A stretch of DNA of 64,000 nucleotides from Anniella stebbinsi (GCA_029215795.1 JARDYH010000005.1:16400001-16464000); one strand, 5' to 3'. Positions 1 to 11,483 are shown, numbered from the stretch's first letter. Notes: a model not told the origin generated them from the sequence alone. Numbers and translations: made by a program.

Positions 1-189
1 CCAGCATAAGCCACCCACCATGTAGCCCAGGTAATTTCAGTATCCAAACTGGGCCTGAAGCCACTTAGATAAGGATCTAGAAAATCTGTTTCATTCAGAC
101 ATGCCTGGAGTTGTACTACGCAATCAATCACCTTGCCCAGAAATGTTACATTTCAGATTGCCCAGTAATTAATCAGATCTGTGGTGGAT

Positions 190-380
190 GGGGGGAAAGT
201 TTAAAATTGTTTTAAGTGTTAGCTGTTTTGATGTTTTATGGTTTTAAATTGTGTATATTGACTTTTAATGTTCAATCTTTTAATTTTTGTAAACCGCCCA
301 GAGAGCTTCTGCTATGGGCGGTATATAAATGTAATAAATAATAATAATAATTATAATAACAACAACAACAACAACAACAA
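190..380 (+). mobile_element. CR1-like LINE 3' tail with AAT/AAC microsatellite
   Basis: A T-rich stretch ends in the motif AAACCGCCCAGAGAG...GGGCGGTATATAAAT followed by AATAAT and AACAAC repeats (about 340-380). This tail, with a microsatellite seeded at its 3' end, is typical of CR1-type LINEs in reptiles. Only the non-coding 3' end is present. The superfamily name is from memory of the motif, not a search. Confidence 0.65.
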
Positions 381-672
381 CATGACAAACCAGAGTATGA
401 GTTGAATCATGGGTTGTTGTTGAATTGTGGATTGTTGTGTTGCGTTAACCCAGACATGATAAAAAACAATAGTTTGTTAACTACGAACAACCAACAGTTC
501 ACAGTTTAACAACAAACCATGGGATGTCCTAGTGGGTTGTTTGTGATTAACAGCATGGTTTGTTAGGGCCTCTGAATTCACGCAACACAACAACCCATGA
601 GTCAACAACAATGCACAATTCAATGACAACCTATATTCAACTCTGGCTTGTCATGTTGTGTGAACCCAGCCA
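380..672. repeat. Short DNA-transposon-like repeat (TTGTTG / GTGAACCCAGCC family)
   Basis: The sequence is built of GGGTTGTTG, CCATGGTTTGTTA and CAACAACCCATGA blocks on both strands and ends in GTCATGTTGTGTGAACCCAGCC. The same ending and internal blocks recur at 28040-28262, so it is a dispersed family. The mirrored blocks suggest a palindromic, non-autonomous DNA element. No coding potential is seen. Confidence 0.6.
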
Positions 673-737
673 TTATGGCTTGCTAGGGTTTTGACAATCC
701 CCTCCCCTTTTGTAATCCAATGCAAGCAGTTTTAGGC

Positions 738-830
738 TGCAAGCCTGTGTAGACTTTCCTCAGAGTAAGTCCCATTGAACACAATGGAACTTACTTCTGA
801 GCAGATATATATAGGGTTGCACTGTTAGGG
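738..830. repeat. Palindromic CCCATTGA/TCAATGGG repeat
   Basis: Contains AGTAAGTCCCATTGAACAC followed by AATGGAACTTACTTCTGAG, an inverted pair centred on CCATTGA/CAATGG. The motif recurs at 11922-12010, 21517-21615, 23046-23215, 26030-26108, 36330-36410 and 45205-45390. It is a short, high-copy palindromic family, probably a DNA-transposon derivative. Confidence 0.7.
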
Positions 831-2080
831 TATGATTATTTATTTACTTACTTGCTTACTTACTGTATTTCTATACCGCCTTTCTGAAGCCAACCAGGGC
901 AGTTTGCAAAGATTTCAGAAAATAAAAACGACAATCAAATAAAAAACATAATGAAACATTAACAACAACTTTAACAAGCAGATGGCTAGGCAGGTGCAAA
1001 AGAGGATGACAAGCTGCACCTGGGTGAAATGTACTCTTAAAGGCACAGGACCCTGACCTCTTTTTCATCAGGGCACTCTATAACAAACAGTAAAAAAACC
1101 CAGGAGATTCATGGAGCCCCACCAGTGGGCTGAGTTTGCCTTGGTGGTTCGCATGTCGTGCAGGCCCAGTCCAATTTAAACCTGTGGCAGGATTGACAGC
1201 TGGCCTGGCCTTTGCCTTTAAACAGTGGCTTGACGTGCAGAATTCAGCAAGTGGGCTTTTCATGTCATGGCCAGCAAGAGAGTGAGGAGTAATTATCATT
1301 GTCACCTGCCAGCCTCTTCAGATCAGGCGGCTGTTAAAGGCACAAGACCAAAAGCCCCCATAGGAGATGGCACCCCTAAACTGTTGGGGACCTGCAGAGA
1401 TCTCCAATTGGCCAACTCGCTATGGACTTCTGTTCTGCCTCTTCCTCTTCCCCTTCTGGGCATAATCCCTGCCCACTTGTTCTCTGACGGCTGAGCACCT
1501 GATGCTTCTGTCCTGCAGATGTTGGCATCCTTTCTTCTTCCTTGCCAGTTAAACTGGAATGGTCGGAATAAGCTGAGAAGAAGTAGGAGTACCTTTTTGG
1601 GTGTGATTGTAATCAGATGGCCTCCCTGCCAGCCATCCTATAAGGAAACTGAACTTGGGAACTTTGCTGGCATGTTTCCCCTTCCTTATAAGATAACCAG
1701 GAATGGCTTTGATCTATTAACATTTAATCTTAGCTAAGGAAGTCCACCCCCCTTCCCCCCCTTTCCTTCTTTTGTTCCCTGCAAGTACTGTTGCCAACTG
1801 ACCAGAAGGGGGACAAAAATAGCTTGGCTTATTCCTGTGCCTTTGCTAGAAGCTTGGCAAGGAGAAGCTTGACAAGCCAGTGAATCTTTTTTTCACCGTA
1901 TGGAAATGAGCATTATTGCTTTCTCAAGTCTGTGCATCAAGCTGCTGTTCACGGCACCAGAGCGGGCACCAGTAAAAATAATAATGATGGCAACCACATA
2001 CAATTTTGCAGGCAATTATCACTGTGTCTTGAGTAGGGCAATTGCACGGACCAGGGATGTTACTGAAAGGTAACGAATGG
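831..2080. other. Gene-free stretch, no feature recognised
   Basis: About 1.25 kb with no exon-like block, no long open frame and no repeat I can name. A short TTTATTTACTTACTTGCTT run near 837 and a CTATACCGCCTTTC motif at 870 may be the reversed end of an old CR1 copy. Confidence 0.4.
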
Positions 2081-2118
2081 GTTCGGATGACATGAGAGCC
2101 CATGATAGGTTAACTCAT

Positions 2119-2584
2119 TGGCTGTTTTCGGATGACACATTAGGCAATGGAGGGGGAAATAGTGTACTGACCGTGTGTTAGGTAGGCGGTGCTCCATACA
2201 GTGCTTGTGCAGCTGAAAGTTCCAGTGGCCATCTTGGTTGCTACGTCTGCTCCCTCCCCCTCCCTCAATCCCCCAGCCGTATCCCAGTATGCACCGCGAG
2301 TTCTGCTGACTGTACAGAGCAGCCAGGGGTTTTCAGCTGCTCTGGCTGGCAGAACTCTATTCCCAAACGGAATAGTCCACAGAAGGGGGGGGGGGTTTGG
2401 ACGACACTTTAATCAACGGGGCTTTGGACTAAACAATGTGCAAGCCCATTATTTCTCTCTGTTGCTTAATTGGGCAGAATAGCGTACTGTCAGTTGTGTG
2501 TAACCCACACAACACAATAAGCAACAAAACTGATGATTGTTTCCTCCTCCCGCCGTTGCTTAATGTGTCGTCCGAAACCAGCCA
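2119..2584. mobile_element. Non-autonomous element with about 40-bp terminal inverted repeats
   Basis: The left end TGGCTGTTTTCGGATGACAC (2119) is matched in inverted form by the right end, which reads GTGTCGTCCGAAACCAGCCA up to 2584. The match extends about 40 bp inward (ACATTAGGCAATGG against ACATTAAGCAACGG). The interior holds a G10 run and no open frame of note. No target-site duplication is visible. Related fragments (AACCCATGATGGGTTA, TTGTGTTGTCTGTC) continue to about 2740. Confidence 0.65.
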
Positions 2585-3104
2585 TTGTGTGTTATCATGT
2601 TGTCTGTCGGGATTTTTTTAACCCATGATGGGTTATTTGTCCAAAATTACCCACATAGTTACCCGATGGTCTGCAGTAGGGGTTATTTAACCCACAGTGG
2701 ATTATTGTGTTGTCTGTCAGGCACCATGAGTTAATTTGCTAGCCTATAGAGTTGTGTGGGAAGACAGGATCATATAGTTGCCACTGCTTTGTAAACCCTT
2801 GAAAGTTTTCAGGATCGGGACCACACTTCATAGACAGGCTCCCCTAGATGGGAGGCACCCAGTCCACCTTCAAAATTCTGCACAATTTCACCCAGGGGAG
2901 GGAAAGTCCAGGTACATTGAATAGGGGGGTGACACAAATAAACCTTTGGAAAATAAGCAACAATTAAGAAAACGACCAAAACTGTGCATTTCTGCCACAG
3001 CACAGGTGCGAATTTGCCAAATTGCAAATTTGGGCAATTGCGAATTTAACCGCAATCCTGCTACGCTTTGTTTGATATTGCACAGTTTAACAGCCTTCTC
3101 TGAT

Positions 3105-3232
3105 CTGTTCCCCTCCAGTTGTTTTGACTACAACTCCCATCAGTTCTAGCCAGCATGACCAATGGTCAGGAAGTTTGGGTGTTGTAGTCCAAAACATCAG
3201 GAGGGCACCTGGTTGAGGAGAGTTGGTTTAGA
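3105..3232. repeat. ACTCCCATCA palindromic repeat (MITE-like)
   Basis: CTCCAGTTGTTTTGACTACA then ACTCCCATCAG, a CCAATGGTCAGGA core, and the mirrored GTTGTAGTCCAAAACATC with GGAGGGCACC. This family of about 130 bp occurs some twenty times in the window. The arms are imperfectly inverted and no open frame is present, so it reads as a miniature inverted-repeat element. Confidence 0.8.
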
Positions 3233-3661
3233 ACGTCTGAAAAGGGCTTATGCTGTATGTGTATTTGGGAAACCTGCAGCTGTTTATATTCCTGCCTGTT
3301 GTACAGCTTTTTAAGGCACAGGAGCCCTTGCCGGCAGGGTGGGGTGGGATTGGTTGGTTGTGAACATTATTCCTGACAGTTGAGGATATTTGAGAGGGGT
3401 GTCCAATCAAACTCAACCATTGAGGGCTCTTAAATGGAAGTAGGCCCCACTCCTTACTTTCTATAATGGCCATAGAAATCTTGCAATTCAAGGGTGAAGA
3501 GAAGTCCTGGCAGATCTGGGCCTGTCACTCAGGCCTCCCCTGCAGTGGAGATTCAGCCCACTTATCAGCTTGGGTGGAGTTGCACAGGGGGAAACAAGAA
3601 GATTGATAAGAAGCACTGTGCTGTTATGCCCGGGTTTCTGGCCAAGCATCACAGTGATGGG

Positions 3662-3855
3662 AGAGGCCATAGCTCAGTGTGATAGAGCACCAGCTTTGCA
3701 TGTAGAAGGTCCCAGGTTTGATCCCTGCCTTCTCCAGGAAGGGTAGAAAGGAATCCTGCCTGAAACCCTGAAGAGCTGCTGCTGCCAGTCAGTGTCAACA
3801 ATACTGAGCTAGATGGACCAAGGGTCTGGCTCAGTATAAGGCAGCTTTCTTATGT
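3662..3855 (+). mobile_element. tRNA-derived SINE, full-length-looking
   Basis: An A-box-like TAGCTCAGTGTG (3670) and a B-box-like GGTTTGATCCC (3715) are spaced as in a tRNA promoter, preceded by GCTTTGCATGTAGAAGGTCC. The body carries CTGCCAGTCAGTGTCAACAA and the end GATGGACCAAGGGTCTGGCT...AAGGCAGCTTTCTTATGT. The family recurs at 16205, 23955, 25497, 38590, 39470 and 41975. It is a retroposon, not a functional tRNA gene. Confidence 0.85.
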
Positions 3856-4040
3856 CCCATGTGATTCCTTGGCATAGTGTTTGCCAGAATGCCACTTTTA
3901 AAAGCAAGGGGTAGTTTGGAGCTGTGGTCCTTTTAAAAGGAGTATATGCATTATGTTTGTTGATACTGTTTTGTTTAAAAACTCACAATAAAAAATTGAT
4001 ACAACAACAGGAACAAGCGGGGTTGACTTTTTTTGGATGT

Positions 4041-4060
4041 GTGTGTGTGTGTGTGTGTCC
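4041..4060. repeat. (GT)n microsatellite
   Basis: Uninterrupted GT dinucleotides, about ten units. Confidence 0.9.
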
Positions 4061-4732
4061 TGCCTATGTCTTTAATTTTAGACCTACATGCAGAAATGCT
4101 GCTGGCATGGTACAGAAAGACTCACCTGCTTAATTCCTGCTCCTCAAGCTAGTGTTAAAGGCACAGGAGCGGGGACAATTAAAAAAAATTGTAAGGAACT
4201 ATATACGTGTTATGTTAATGAAGCCCATGTGCATCCATTTGCTGGGTTTGCATAATTTATTCCACTACAGCTAATTATGGGGAGGAGCAAATAACAGTGC
4301 AGAACACTCAAGTCTCTCCGCCCCCCTTCTCCTCTGCCACAAGAGGAATTCCTAGTAAGTCCCCTTCTAGCTTTTGAGATTTAGCCAAGCATTTCAAACT
4401 TGCAGAGTCAAAATTTGCTGAACAAAGCAAGCAGGCTGAGGTTCTCTGGATGCTACATCTGGCTGTTGAGGTTCTCTGGATGCCATTTACTTCTGCGCTC
4501 AGTTGAAAAGTGCTGGTTTTCATCTTTTAAAACCCCTAACAGTTTGACAAGGGGTGGCCAAATGCGGAAGAGGGCAGGGCTCCTGCATCTTTAATGATGG
4601 TTGTATAGAAGCTACACCTGCTGAACTTCCCTCTTCTACACAAATATTAAAGGTGCAGAAGGCCTGGCTTCTTTTGCATCAGTCCAACTTAATTTGGGAC
4701 CAGGCTGTTTGAAGGGATGCCTTGTATGGGAC

Positions 4733-5440
4733 TGACCTGTCCCTAAGATCAGCCGCCAAGGCCCTACTTTCTGACCTGCTATTAAGAGTGATCACGCTAG
4801 CAGGGATCAGGGACGGGGCCTTCTCTGTGGTGGTCCTACATCTTGGGAGTTCCCTCCAGTAATAAATTCATTTCCCTCCCCCTCCTACTTCAGAGTGGTG
4901 AGGTGTGGTGAGGAGGCTAGATTAGGCTGACCAGATAAAATCCAGGTCAGGGCTCATGTAACTTTAACAGTTGTAGAGAAAAGGGAATTTCAGCCAGTGT
5001 CATTTGTATGCAGTTAGTTCCTGGTGATAGTCCCTCTTCATCGCAACAGTTAAAGGTGCATGCACTATACTAGAGTGACCATATACAAAAGAAGGCAGGG
5101 CCCCTGCAACTTTAACTGTTGTGATGAAGAGGGAATTTCACCAGGGACTAATTGCATACAAATGACACTGGCTGAAATTCCCTTTTCTCTACAACTGTTA
5201 AAGTTACATGAGCCCTGACCTGGATTTTATCTGGTCATCCTAGGCTAGATATTTTTCTGTAGTGCCAGGCCTTTGTATGATTTTGTTGCTGGTTTTATTT
5301 GTTTGGTCTGCAATTGTTATTTTTACTCATTATGATGTGGTTTTTATTGTGCTGTGGGTGTGTTTTAAATTGATCGTACACCGTCTTGGGATGGCTTCCC
5401 CTAAAAGGCAGCTTATTGATAATTTGAAATAAAAGGTTGG
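4733..5440 (+). mobile_element. CR1-like LINE 3' end, split by a foldback element
   Basis: Translation near 4800-4860 gives RDGAFSVVVLHLGSSL, matching the AFSVxAPxLWNxLP motif found at the C-terminus of CR1-type ORF2 proteins. The T-rich 3' UTR (TTTGTATGATTTTGTTGCTGG ... ACACCGTCTTGGGATGGC) resumes after 5250. The piece is 5'-truncated and is interrupted by the 320-bp element at 4923-5242 with an exact 8-bp duplication, so the CR1 copy is older than that insertion. Confidence 0.7.
4923..5242. mobile_element. 320-bp foldback element, hAT-like, copy 1
   Basis: The ends TAGGCTGACCAGAT... and ...ATCTGGTCATCCTA are inverted, and the inversion continues for most of the length (AACTTTAACAGTTGTAG against CTACAACTGTTAAAGTT). 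It is flanked on both sides by GGCTAGAT (4915-4922 and 5243-5250), an 8-bp target-site duplication as made by hAT transposases. No open frame is present, so it is non-autonomous. Sister copies: 11484, 54492, 57232. Confidence 0.9.
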
Positions 5441-5683
5441 ATTCTGGGCCCAATATCAATTTTTCCTTAAAGCAGCTTTTGAATGGCAAATTTCGATAGC
5501 AAGTTGAACAGTAGAAGCAATGCCTGCCTTGGTGATGCTAGGGCTGGGTGTCAGTCCTCGCTGTGAACATCATTGTCGTTTTTGTTTGTATTCTTGTTAA
5601 TTTTTCTTAAGTGTCTTCCTAAAAAAAGAGAGAAAGAAAGAAAGAAAGAAAGACTCAAGGTGACTTACAGTAGCATTAAAACA

Positions 5684-5816
5684 GCTTTCCCCAACCTGAT
5701 GCTGTCCAGAAGTTTCGGATTTCAACTCCCATCAACGCCAGCCAAGATGGCCAATGGTCAGGAATCCTGGGAGTTGTAGTCCAAAACATCTGGAGGGCAC
5801 CGGGTTGGGGAAGTCT
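5684..5816. repeat. ACTCCCATCA palindromic repeat
   Basis: CCCCAACCTGATGCTGTCC, CAACTCCCATCAACGCC and the mirrored GAGTTGTAGTCCAAAACATC with GGAGGGCACCGGGTTGGGG. A (GAAA)n tract lies just upstream at about 5632-5652. Confidence 0.85.
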
Positions 5817-6601
5817 GCATTGAAACATACAACATTTCAAACAGCTATCATAATTACCTCTTAAAATACAACCACCCCATAGAGCAACTAAAAAGAGCAG
5901 TCACAATCATAAGCAATTTGCCCTAAACGACATGAGAGTTATCGGGGTGCATGGTGATCTGGGATTGGGCGCATGGATGATGGTGACTGTGTATGTGTTT
6001 GCGGAGCTCTTGCATCCTCTTGCGCTTGGGCCAGTGCACTGTTGGAAAAGGCTGCCTCGCTCCATCTAGTAGCCTGGAGTGAACTTCCAGCCCAACCAGT
6101 TTGGGAGATCCTCCCCTGCTTATGCAAATGGCTGTTAATTGGACTGAGGTGCTCGGTTTTTGTGTTTGATCTTTGTTCTGCTTCCCTTGGCACCAGGGCT
6201 GCATCCTCCCTGAGCTGATGTAATCAGCCTGCAGTCGGAACCCAATGCATCCTGCATGGGAGGGGTGTGTGGAAGGGTGGAATTGCTGTCTCCCTTCCCT
6301 TCCCAAGGCGCTTGGCTGTTCTGCTCCCTTCTGCTAGTGTGTCAAGGCCAGGCCGTAAGCAGGAACCTCCCTTGTTCTGTCTCTTGCCAAGGAGTTGGGC
6401 TTGGCTTTGACAGCTGCTGAAGCCACAACTTTGGATGCCAGGCCTTTTCCTTCATGGGCAGAAACCTACGCCACTTTCTCCCATGGACACAGAGGGCTGC
6501 GTCAAAGCCAGCCGAAGAATGCAGACGTTGATTGCAGTGGGTCGTCTGTTGGAGGAAAAGCAGCCGATGCTTCCTCGCCAGACAGGATTGGTCATCCAAT
6601 T

Positions 6602-6639
<38 letters not shown>

Positions 6640-7507
6640 TCTTTCTCCCTGTCCCTCTCAGTTTTCCTGGAAGGGAGAGGCAATGCTTCTCCATCCTCGC
6701 TCCATGCCAGCAAACGTGCTGTGAATGTAGTGAACATAGGCGTGCGCAGCACATTTCATTAGGGATTTTTTTTTTAAAAAAGGTGAACATTTCTTGAATA
6801 CTCGATCATAAAGGACATTATTTTCATTCATTTATTTATTAAGCACTCTAGACACTGATGACTTACTCTGCGTTTGGCTTGCCTGACTTCGGGAGAGCCC
6901 AGCATTGGTGGGGCTTTGTGGTGACGCAGGCCGGAGGAGGGGCTCACAAGGCAATATTTAGTTTTGCTCCGGCTGCCAGGAGCAATGGCACGCTGTTGGG
7001 GGGAGGGGGGTGGTGGCAGCAAAACAGCTGGAGGACTGTTCTTGCTGCATCTCGATCCCCTTCTGAATCCCTATTCAATGGTCTCCTCAATTCAGTGCTT
7101 ATTGCTTGAGATATTAGGGTGTGCCTGGGCACACTTAGCACACACCTTGCACACGCCTGTGATAGTGAAATACCATTATTACTGGTGGGTGGGGGACTGG
7201 GATTATAGAGGAAGCATTTATTTGTTTAACATTATTTTTAGGGGAAAAACACCTAAGGAAGCACGCAAGTTTTAAAAAAAACCTCATAAAAACAGGCACA
7301 ATAAAAATTCAATATATACATATCCATTAAAAGTTCAGTAAAAACAGAGGTTATGGATAAAACGTCAATAAAAACAGAATTCCTTGCTAAGCTCTCCCTC
7401 CATTTACACACATTCACACTCGCGTTGTATGTTTCAGTCCTCTATTTCTCAATCCATACATATATTCTGTCCACATGTTTACAGACTTCAGTTTAGATTA
7501 AATATGC
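5817..7507. other. Mostly unique DNA with one CT microsatellite
   Basis: No exon, RNA gene or nameable transposon seen. A polypyrimidine (CT)n/(CTTT)n tract occupies about 6601-6658; it generates long open frames rich in Ser-Leu or Arg-Glu that are repeat artefacts. A TTTATTTATTAAGCACTCTAG fragment at 6830 may be an old LINE tail. Confidence 0.5.
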
Positions 7508-7640
7508 TTAAAGTGTAATCCTGTGCATGTTTAGACAGAAAAGAAGTCCTACTACTCCCAGCCCTCCTCCACCAGCCACTCCAGCTAGAGAATGCTGGGA
7601 GTTATAGGACTTTTGTCCATACACGCATAAGTTTGCACCC
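7508..7640. repeat. Palindromic repeat (GTTTAGACAGAAAA family)
   Basis: AATCCTGTGCATGTTTAGAC, AGTCCTACTACTCCCAGC and the mirrored GCTGGGAGTTATAGGACTTT. Related copies are at 8937-9057 and, partial, 29015-29085, so it is a dispersed foldback family. Confidence 0.75.
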
Positions 7641-8082
7641 TTAGTTACTATTCCTAGTAGGTAAGGGAGTCTTCCCAGCTAAATAACCTCTCAATAGCTT
7701 TTCCTTCTGACCAGATTTCCCTAAACTCCACCCCAAACAACTCTTCGCAGCTAGGAACAGAGGTTGTACACCTGTCCTCTTCTGCCTCTGGCTCTTCCTA
7801 CTTCTTCTGGCTTTTAGGAAGATTCACATATTTCAAGAACTCCTGGCTGAAGTCCCTAAAATGTATTATGTGTGTCGTAGGTGAGGGGCCAGCAGCATAC
7901 AGCTCTCCACATCAGAGGCTTCACAATTTTGGCCGGGACTTCAAGAACTTCTTTAAACAACTTGAGGAATGAATCCCTCCTTTTTCCATGGAAATAGCCT
8001 TTAACATGGTGTTACAACATATGAGCCTATCTGAAGAAGCTTGCTTTTCGCGAAACGGGTTGATAACCTGAAGCCTGTTGTA

Positions 8083-8283
8083 TTTCTCGTTGTAAATAGT
8101 AGCAATAAAAAAAAGGTTGCTTTGAAACTTTCGTTGCAGTATTAGCATTGCTAAAATAGTTTGGTTTGAAAAACCTATATGTTTGGTATTTCTCGCTGTA
8201 AATAGTAGCAATATAAAAAACTGTGTTTTGAAAACTTTCGTTGCAACATTAGCATTGCAAAAATAGTTTGGTTTGAAAAACAT
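8083..8283. repeat. Two-unit tandem duplication of about 100 bp
   Basis: The unit starting GTATTTCTCGTTGTAAATAG and running through AACTTTCGTTGCAGTATTAG to TAGTTTGGTTTGAAAAAC is followed by a diverged second copy starting GTATTTCTCGCTGTAAATAG. A GAAGCTTGCTTTTCGCGAAACG motif precedes it at about 8035-8060. Such a motif is sometimes seen near Penelope-like retroelement ends, but I would not assign the class. Confidence 0.75.
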
Positions 8284-8936
8284 ACGTTTGCTTTTGATTA
8301 TGGACTGTAGTGCTTAAATCACTCTTCATTTAGCTGTGTAGTTTGTTATAAGCAACAATTATGTATATAGAGTTTACAAAAATTATGCAGTCGATAAAAA
8401 GTATTCGTCTACCCCAATTTTGAATATTTTCATTGTTTTGCAGTTGTGTGCCTTGGGCATTATATATTTGTTCAGTTTGTCAACGGCTGCCTTCTGCTTT
8501 TGTGTAGTAGGTGAGGGGCAACATATCTTGCTGCTGTCTTCACGCGAACCGCCGTGTCCTCTCATAAGTGGCTTTGCCCTCCCCCCCCTCAAAAAAAATC
8601 CCACCACTGCAGTGTTGTGTAGCATTTTGCTTGTTTATTTCCTTTGGGTGCTTCCAGTTAGAGGGCTTCCCTAGCACTGCCAATCAAAGGCATTATGCAG
8701 CTCTTCCGACTTTCTCTCCTCCACAGATTGAGCAAAAAGATGGAAGAGGAGGTGGGAAAACACAGGAGGGTTACAAATCCTCGTCTGCATCCCTTGTAAA
8801 ACTCTGTGAACGAGGCAGGCACGTTGCACAACAAAAGCCTTCGACAGAAGCACCCTTCCTGCATTTAAATATGGCCTTTTTGCTCATGCACTCAAGGTGG
8901 TTCACAATTTAAAATACTACCTTATAGTTCAATAGT

Positions 8937-9057
8937 CTGAGGGCACAACCCTGTGCATGCTTAGACAGAAAAGGAACTCCTGCAATTCCCAGCATTCCCC
9001 CGGCCAGCCATGCTGGGAATTGTTGGGCTTTTTTTCTGTCCCAGCATACATAGCATT
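8937..9057. repeat. Palindromic repeat (GCTTAGACAGAAAA family)
   Basis: AACCCTGTGCATGCTTAGAC, AATTCCCAGCATTCCCC and the mirrored GCTGGGAATTGTTGGGCTTT. Same family as 7508-7640. Confidence 0.8.
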
Positions 9058-9152
9058 GTGTCTTAAAGGGGAAACAGGGAGGGGAGAATTAGCAGATTGA
9101 GATACCAAGGGAGAGGAGGAGATAAATGGCAGCCAGTGGAGGGGTACTCATT

Positions 9153-9339
9153 GGGCCTGTTCAGACAACATGCTAAGCCATGGTTAGGCTTCTAACCCTT
9201 TTGCAGCAAATAGTGAGTGTGTTTAAACCGTGATTATGTAGCTACCATGGTTAGCAATGGTTTACACAACACGCTAAGCCATAATGTTTTGCTCAAAAAG
9301 CTTAACCACTGTGGGTTAGCGTGTCATCTGAACAGGGCC
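9153..9339. mobile_element. MITE with GGCCTGTTCAGA ends
   Basis: The left end GGGCCTGTTCAGACAACATG is mirrored by the right end CGTGTCATCTGAACAGGGCC. The flanks ACTCATT and ACTGATT suggest a degenerate 7-8-bp target duplication. The interior carries CTAAGCCATGGTTAG and TTAGCAATGG words also present in the copy at 33996-34203. Non-coding. Confidence 0.75.
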
Positions 9340-9427
9340 ACTGATTCATCTGTCTTTCTGGTGGAATGGCTGCTGATGGAGATATTTCTTAGAGGGGAAG
9401 AGTCAGATGCTAGGTGGTCCTAGGGTG

Positions 9428-10105
9428 GCCACTTATGAACTGCCAGGAAAGAGGAAAAAGATCAAACCCCACCCCAAAAAGGGCACTGGTTTGTTTAAAA
9501 TTTGCATATGCTAATTTATATACACAAGTGCAAATTTAGACATTCCTCTTACAGTTTAAATCGGAATACAGTACATCTCACCCAAGTGTGGGAGGCCTGT
9601 GTGCCTGCCTACTCAGTCTGCTGTCCAGTTGCTAACTGTGGATGTGCAATGGTTCTGATGTATCTTTAAACCAGAGAGGATGCCTTCCTGAAGGTTCTTT
9701 GGCAGGTGTTCCGACAGAGCACTGTCCTCTGTAAAAGAGGACACATGGCCACCCTCCCCATCCCTCTCAAGCAGCCAGATGGGATGGCTGCGAATAGAAA
9801 GCAACTTTGGGAAAGGCAAATCCAGGTGGCTCTTGGCCCTGCCTGGGCCGACAGAGAGGGCCTTGCTGGCTCACCTCTCCCTCTTCCTTAGCCAAGTGGA
9901 ATGGAACAGGCTTATATGGGAGTGTGCAAAAGAGGGAGTCCAGGCACATCATTTAGGTGGGGAGCTCAATCAGTTTCCTGACTCTGGTGATCCCAAAGTC
10001 TTCATCAAGAATTTGTCCCCTTACCTTTGCCTCTATCGAGCAGAGCCTTCGGAGGGCACACACACACACACATACCCCTTGCTGTGATGCTGGGACAGCC
10101 TTCTC
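9428..10105. other. Gene-free stretch
   Basis: No exon-like block. A short (CA)n run lies near 10058-10072. Nothing else is recognised. Confidence 0.4.
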
Positions 10106-10200
10106 CCAAGCTAGAGCCCTCCAGATGTTGCTGGACTCCAACTCCCATCAGCCCCAGGCTATGATGATGGGACTTGTACTCCTAAGTAGGTGGAGGGCAT
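10106..10200. repeat. ACTCCCATCA palindromic repeat, partial
   Basis: CTCCAGATGTTGCTGGACTC, CAACTCCCATCAGCCCCAGG, then GGAGGGCATCAGG. Confidence 0.75.
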
Positions 10201-11483
10201 CAGGATGGCGGGGTCTATGCTAGAGCGAGGCAGAACTGCAAGCTGTGTCTTCTTATCTCTCTGTTCCAAGATTTTGGCCGCTTGCACTGTGGGAAGAACA
10301 GCCAAGCCGAACTCTGGGATATCAACATAGTTCACTTGAGTAAAATGATCTCCTGATAGTGGTAGGAGAAGCGCACAGCATCCTTAAAGGAATTTACTCC
10401 CACAACTGATATCTATTATCTTGACTGTGTTTTAAGATTAGACAAATCCATGGAGGATAGCTCTGTCAATGACTACTAGTTGTAATAGCTAAAACAGAAC
10501 CTCCATGTTCAGAGGCAGTATACCCCGAATTCTAGGTGCAGGAGCAGGTTATCACCTTCATATCTGGCTTGTGATCTTCAAGATGTATCCAGCTTGTTTT
10601 GGAAGCAAAAAAGCTAGGCTAGGCAGACCTGATCTCCTGATCCAGGAAGGCAGTTCTTGTGTTCACCAGAAGCAAGGTACGCCTTCCTGAACAACTCCTA
10701 CAGAAGAACGAAGCTCCATTCACACATAGCTGGGGAAGTAGTTGGGTGGTGAATTTGGGACATTAAAGCTCTACATCCCCCAGGCTACAAGGTGGATCTT
10801 TGTAGCCCATGCCTGCTTTCTGAGTCTTTACCCCGGCATAGGAGACATTTCCCCAGGATCTTAGGGACTAGAAACTTAATTTGTTTAAAAATAATAAATT
10901 GAAAGTGAGGTTTCATGCTTTTGCCACGCTGAATGGACACGCAGCCCTGCACTTAGGGCAGGGGGAAATGCAGCCTCACTAGGTTGCAGCAGCTACTACA
11001 TGGCATGTTCCTTAGTAAACAACAGACATGGGAGAGAGTTTGGGGGGGGGGGGAGCAGTGGGGAGGGGAGAGAAAAAAATAACTTCCAGGAATCCGACTT
11101 GCTTCTTCCAGATGACGTATACCTGACTGCCAGGCCCTGGCCTTGGGGCAGCAGCTGTTGGTGAGAGAATCGGCAGGAGGCCGATAATGCTTCATTAAAC
11201 CACCCACACCAGCACTCAGCTCAGCAAAATAGAGCCCCATATGGGAAGAATGGGAATAGAGCCTCGTAGGTGTCAGTGGGAAAGATGGGGAGATGAAGGA
11301 GCTCCAAGGTTGTGTCCCTGAGCTTTAGGATTGAGTTTCTTTTCCTTCCCCAAACGGTGACTTTGAACTTTTTTGTCATGTGATGAGGCCAAGACAAACA
11401 AATGGTTATGCTTTTCCTGGGCTGGGCTCTTTCAGGTTGCAGAGCGAGGGATAGACGTTGCATGATTGAATGTTGCCTTTATT
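10201..11483. other. Gene-free stretch, nothing recognised
   Basis: About 1.3 kb of apparently unique DNA with a G11 run at about 11041. I see no exon, RNA gene or nameable transposon. Confidence 0.4.

Noticed and set aside
1078..1305. Peptide beginning MTMIITPHSLAGHD, superficially like the start of a lacZ-alpha cloning-vector peptide
   Set aside because: The rest does not match and the DNA around it is ordinary host sequence; no vector contamination is supported.
3662..3734. Possible tRNA gene (A-box and B-box words)
   Set aside because: The boxes belong to a tRNA-derived SINE with a long unrelated body and dispersed copies; no intact cloverleaf is expected.
6342..6797. Overlapping 110-136-residue frames on both strands
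   Set aside because: They owe their length to the CT microsatellite at 6601-6658 and show no family resemblance or splice context.
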